Positions 6,692 to 9,444 of a DNA stretch of 9,444 nt are shown in pieces; position 1 is the stretch's first letter, and each line of letters opens with the position of its first letter. Where the stretch lies: positions 1 through 9,444 of the forward strand of contig JAFEBC010000322.1 of NCBI GenBank assembly GCA_018266095.1. Reading direction: 5' to 3'. Source of the stretch: Deltaproteobacteria bacterium (GTDB taxonomy: Bacteria > Myxococcota > Myxococcia > Myxococcales > 40CM-4-68-19). Position numbers and translations under genes: made by a program. Below the pieces are notes generated by a model. It was not told the origin of the DNA. It did no database searches and was given only the letters and a program-made list of their open reading frames with translations.

Positions 6692-7228
6692 CTAGCGCGC
6701 GGGCGCGAGCGCGATCTGCTGCATCGCGACGTACGCGGTGCCGATCGCGACCATGCGCGCGGCGAGCGGACCGTCACCGCCCGGCCCGCCCGGACGCGGG
6801 GGAGGTCCGAGCCACTCGCTGCCCGAGCCCCAGATGCCGCGCGACTCGTCGAGCGAGCTGCCGCCGAGCGCCGCGTAGTTCGCCGCCACCTGGGCCGAGA
6901 AGCGCCCGAGGTCCTCGGCGATGACGCCGTCGATCTGCGCGGTGACCGCCCGCCTGCGCACGTCCACGACGTAGGCGCGGAAGTGCGTGCGGTCGTCGGG
7001 CGACAGGGTGATCTGCACCCAGCCTTGATCCTGGTCGGCGTTGAAGAACCTCCGATCGCCCCACTCGCGGTACGAGATGGGCGGAGGCATCGTGGGCAGC
7101 GACGGGACGATCATCTCGACCGACTTCTCGGCGTCGTCCGGGCTGAGCAGGTTGGCCGTGTCTGCGCCGCCGCAGCCACCGACCAGAGCCATCACCAACG
7201 CCACTGCGAACTTTCGACTTGCAACCAT
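6692..7228 (-). CDS. Predicted lipoprotein of unknown function
   Basis: The 178-residue product begins with a type II signal peptide: MVASRK, a hydrophobic core FAVALVMALV, then the lipobox V-G-G-C, with Cys19 as the predicted lipidated residue. The mature part starts with a flexible GGADTAN segment. It contains MPPPISYREWGDRRFF, a predicted compact alpha/beta region (QGWVQITLSPDDRTHFRAY, then VVDVRRRAVTAQIDG), a helix, IWGSGSEWLGPP, a Pro/Gly-rich linker and a C-terminal helix. I recognise no family. The ATG at 7228 is set by a strong AAGGAG six nt upstream and by the signal peptide; the frame stays open further upstream, but that part overlaps the CHAT gene out of frame. It starts 31 nt after the CHAT stop, so the two are probably co-transcribed. 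Location is inferred to be the inner or outer membrane of a Gram-negative cell. Confidence 0.82.
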   Translation of the reverse strand: MVASRKFAVALVMALVGGCGGADTANLLSPDDAEKSVEMIVPSLPTMPPPISYREWGDRRFFNADQDQGWVQITLSPDDRTHFRAYVVDVRRRAVTAQIDGVIAEDLGRFSAQVAANYAALGGSSLDESRGIWGSGSEWLGPPPRPGGPGGDGPLAARMVAIGTAYVAMQQIALAPAR

Positions 7229-7234
7229 GGTCTT

Positions 7235-7240
7235 CTCCTT
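7235..7240 (-). promoter_or_regulatory. Ribosome binding site of the lipoprotein gene
   Basis: AAGGAG on the minus strand lies 6 nt before the ATG at 7228, inside the 31-nt gap after the CHAT gene. It is one of the two best Shine-Dalgarno matches in the window and fixes the start of the lipoprotein at its signal peptide. It also suggests that the lipoprotein may be made in larger amounts than its upstream neighbour. Confidence 0.8.
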
Positions 7241-7259
7241 CGTGGGGATTTCAACGACA

Positions 7260-9444
7260 TCACTGGAACAGCAGCACTGAATCGACCCAGCTTCCCTGGG
7301 GCTTGGAACGGAACTCCATGCGCGCGTCGCGCAGGGCGACGGCCTGCGGCTTGCCAGAGCGGATCCCCGCGAGGACGGCGTCGAAGAAGGCGCGCGCCTG
7401 CGCGTCGGGGATGTCGGCGCGCGAGGCGAGCACCGCGCTGGCACCGGCCTCGCGGAACGCGGCAGGGAGGCTCCACGGCGCGTGCAACTGCGGCGCACCG
7501 ACCGCCGCGCGGCAGGCCCCGAGCACCACCAGCGGGTGCCCGAGCAGCTTGTGCGAGCGCACCTGCGAGGCAGACAGCGCCCACGAGCCGTCCGCGTCCG
7601 GCGAGAGCGCGAGCAGCGACGCGTCCGACACCGCGAGGTCCACGAAGCCGTGCGCGTGGATCTCGATCTCGGTGGCCTTCTCCATCTCCTGCAGCACGCG
7701 AGACGGAGTGGCCATCGCGCCGTGCAGCTCGATCTGATCGTCGTGGCGCGCCTCATTCGAGCGGCCCCAGCTCGCGAGGCGCGGCAGCTCGAGGGACGCA
7801 GGCGGCTCGACGTCCGCCACCACCAGGCGCTTGGTGCGCGGGAGCTCCGACGGCGTCGCGTGCGCCGGCTTCACGCCGAACGCCCAGGCGATCTCGGGAG
7901 GCAGGATGCCAGGCCGCCCCTGCAGCGGCGGACGCGCGAGCACCGCCACCTCCGCGCAGCCCTTGAGGGCGGCGAGCTGCAGCGGGTTGGGGTGCGGCAC
8001 GAAGGTCTCGATCGACTCCGCGCGGCGCGCCTCGAACGAGCCCACCAGCTTGCCGTCCGCGCCAGCCGCGATCACGTACGAGCGGTCGTCATCGACGCCC
8101 ACGCCCAGCGCGCACTCGCGCGGCTGCTCGACGTGCTGCTCCTTCGCCAGGAGCGCCAGCGCCTCGTCGAACCGGCCCTTGCGCGCCGCATCGAGCTGCA
8201 GCGACACGTAGCTGTACGCGCGCGCCTTCTGGCCCTGCACGTCCTGCGGACCCAGCGCGTCCGCCGCGGCGATCGACTGCTCGAGCAGCTTCTTGCCCTC
8301 GGCCTCGGACTGCTCCAGGAGCGCGCGGCCCGCGATGTCGTCGGCCTCGGCCTTGTCGCCGGGCGAGAGCGCGTTCTGATCGCGCAGCGTCTTGATGATC
8401 TCCAGCACGCGCTGCGTGTCGCCCGGATGATTGTCGAGCCGCGCCAGATCCGCGAGCACGCCCGCCTCATGCAGGCCCAGCGGCCGGCCGTCGCAGGCCT
8501 TGACCTGATCGAACTCCGCGCGCGCCTCGGCCGAGCGCAGCTCCAGCGCCGCCGCGTTCGCCGCGTTGAGGTGCGCGTACTGCTGCGTGTCGCAGTCGGC
8601 CGGCTTGGCCAGCGTCGCCTCGTGCGCATAGGCGCGGACGAGCGCGAACGCCCAACGGAGCCGCGCCGCCGCGATGAGCCGCGAGATCGCCTGCGCCTCG
8701 AGCTCGATCTCACCGTCGCTGCGCGCCAGCTTGAACGCGCGCAGGCTCGCCGCGAAGGCCTCCGGAACACGCTGCATGCTGGCGAGCACGTCCGCCAGCG
8801 CCAGCTCGAGCTGCACCGCGCGGTAGTCGAGCTTCGCCGCGTGCGCGTCGATCAGCGCCTGACGGAGGAGCTGCTCGGCCTCCAGCGGATTGCTGCCCGC
8901 CACACCGCGCGCCTCGTTGAGCGCCGCCAGCGCCGCGAACCACGGATCGCGCGACTGCTCCACGAGGTGCTTGTACTCGGGGAGGTTCGCCGGGATCTGG
9001 TACGTGAAGAACAGCGTCCCCATGCGCAGATCGGCCTGGCCCGCGTCCTTGGTCTTGCCGAAGAGCGCGCCCTGCTCGGGCCACGACAGCGTCCCCGCGC
9101 GCATCTTCGCGTACTCGGCCGCGAGCGGCGCGCGCACCTTGAAGTCCGCCTTGGACACCTGCTCCACGTAGTCGCTGAGGACGTGCCCGCCGTAGATGGA
9201 GTCGAGCAGCGCCGCCAGCGGACGCACCGCGTTGACGCGAGCCGCATCGGGCGCCGCGCGCACGGCGTCGTACAGGTTCAAGCGGAAGAGCCCCGGGAAC
9301 CGACGCACCTCTGCTTCGCTCGGCGCCGCGCCCGTCATCACCCACGCGAGGCCCGCGGCATCGGCCGTCTTCCACGCCTCGGTGCGCTCCGCTGCTTGCT
9401 TGCGAAGCTGCTCCGCGCGCGCCTTCGCCTCTTGCGCCCAGCCC
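7260..9444 (-). CDS. TPR-like/CHAT domain protein, caspase-like peptidase (5' end beyond window)
   Basis: The visible 727 residues run in frame to the right edge, so the start lies outside. The first residues form a charged, probably coiled segment (EAKARAEQLRKQAAER). About residues 160-440 are Ala/Leu/Glu-rich paired helices of TPR type, with repeated N-P-L-E-A-E-Q-L-L-R-Q-A-like units. The last 280 or so residues form a CHAT domain, a clan CD cysteine peptidase fold related to caspases. The catalytic pair is visible: His in IEIHAHGFVD (residue 598, 7650-7652) and Cys in VVLGACRAAVG (residue 644, 7512-7514). Further CHAT features are LHAPWSLPAAFREAGASAVLAS and the ending WVDSVLLFQ. In TPR-CHAT proteins the repeats usually sense or bind partners and the CHAT part cleaves a target. 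The substrate here is unknown. No membrane segment is visible. The lipoprotein gene follows after 31 nt and is a plausible functional partner. A GTG at 9341 could mimic a start, but coding character continues upstream of it. Confidence 0.88.
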   Translation of the reverse strand, partial: GWAQEAKARAEQLRKQAAERTEAWKTADAAGLAWVMTGAAPSEAEVRRFPGLFRLNLYDAVRAAPDAARVNAVRPLAALLDSIYGGHVLSDYVEQVSKADFKVRAPLAAEYAKMRAGTLSWPEQGALFGKTKDAGQADLRMGTLFFTYQIPANLPEYKHLVEQSRDPWFAALAALNEARGVAGSNPLEAEQLLRQALIDAHAAKLDYRAVQLELALADVLASMQRVPEAFAASLRAFKLARSDGEIELEAQAISRLIAAARLRWAFALVRAYAHEATLAKPADCDTQQYAHLNAANAAALELRSAEARAEFDQVKACDGRPLGLHEAGVLADLARLDNHPGDTQRVLEIIKTLRDQNALSPGDKAEADDIAGRALLEQSEAEGKKLLEQSIAAADALGPQDVQGQKARAYSYVSLQLDAARKGRFDEALALLAKEQHVEQPRECALGVGVDDDRSYVIAAGADGKLVGSFEARRAESIETFVPHPNPLQLAALKGCAEVAVLARPPLQGRPGILPPEIAWAFGVKPAHATPSELPRTKRLVVADVEPPASLELPRLASWGRSNEARHDDQIELHGAMATPSRVLQEMEKATEIEIHAHGFVDLAVSDASLLALSPDADGSWALSASQVRSHKLLGHPLVVLGACRAAVGAPQLHAPWSLPAAFREAGASAVLASRADIPDAQARAFFDAVLAGIRSGKPQAVALRDARMEFRSKPQGSWVDSVLLFQ

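Noticed and set aside
6315..6924. Overlapping plus-strand open frames of 106 and 179 codons across the kdp promoter region
   Set aside because: They are antisense to the small membrane ORFs and the lipoprotein, rich in Arg/Ser/Pro, and have no ribosome binding site or domain.
7229..7756. A longer version of the lipoprotein gene starting at 7756
   Set aside because: The extra 176 residues are the CHAT coding sequence read out of frame. The signal peptide, lipobox and AAGGAG all mark the ATG at 7228.
9339..9341. GTG as the start of the CHAT gene
   Set aside because: The frame continues upstream to the window edge with a coherent charged helical segment, and there is no Shine-Dalgarno at a suitable distance. 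The gene is treated as partial.
1..9444. CRISPR array, tRNA, rRNA, insertion sequence or attachment site
   Set aside because: No spaced repeat arrays, cloverleaf-like sequences, rRNA signatures, transposase motifs or terminal inverted repeats were seen. The window reads as ordinary chromosomal operons.

Overview
The window is very GC-rich, and every supportable gene lies on the minus strand, so transcription runs from right to left. The Kdp genes are of the Gram-negative type. The other two genes are a TPR-like/CHAT protein and a short lipoprotein with a Gly-Gly-Cys lipobox. Together these suggest a high-GC Gram-negative bacterium, possibly Myxococcota or a relative. That placement is inference; there is no rRNA or other marker here.

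Right part (9444 down to 6692): a long gene, open at the right edge, encodes a helical-repeat protein ending in a CHAT (caspase-like) peptidase domain with a His/Cys dyad. After 31 nt comes a 178-residue predicted lipoprotein of unknown function with a strong ribosome binding site. The two are probably co-transcribed.

Centre (6691 to 6488): about 200 nt without a gene. It holds a perfect 7-bp direct repeat with 11-bp periodicity (6543-6560), followed by a TTGACC -35-like hexamer. This is the probable control region of the kdp operon and a candidate binding site for KdpE.

Left part (6487 down to 1): a compact high-affinity potassium uptake operon. The order is a 28-residue membrane peptide ORF, kdpF, kdpA, kdpB, kdpC and kdpD, with kdpD cut by the left edge. 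The first three genes overlap by ATGA. The remaining junctions (A-B, B-C, C-D) each have exactly 9 nt between stop and start. KdpA carries four K+ selectivity-filter segments, KdpB is the P-type ATPase subunit, KdpC and KdpF are accessory subunits, and KdpD is the sensor kinase. The kinase core of KdpD, and presumably kdpE, lie beyond the left edge.

The points most worth a second look are the 28-residue ORF ahead of kdpF, the 11-bp-phased repeat upstream of the operon, and the CHAT-lipoprotein pair.
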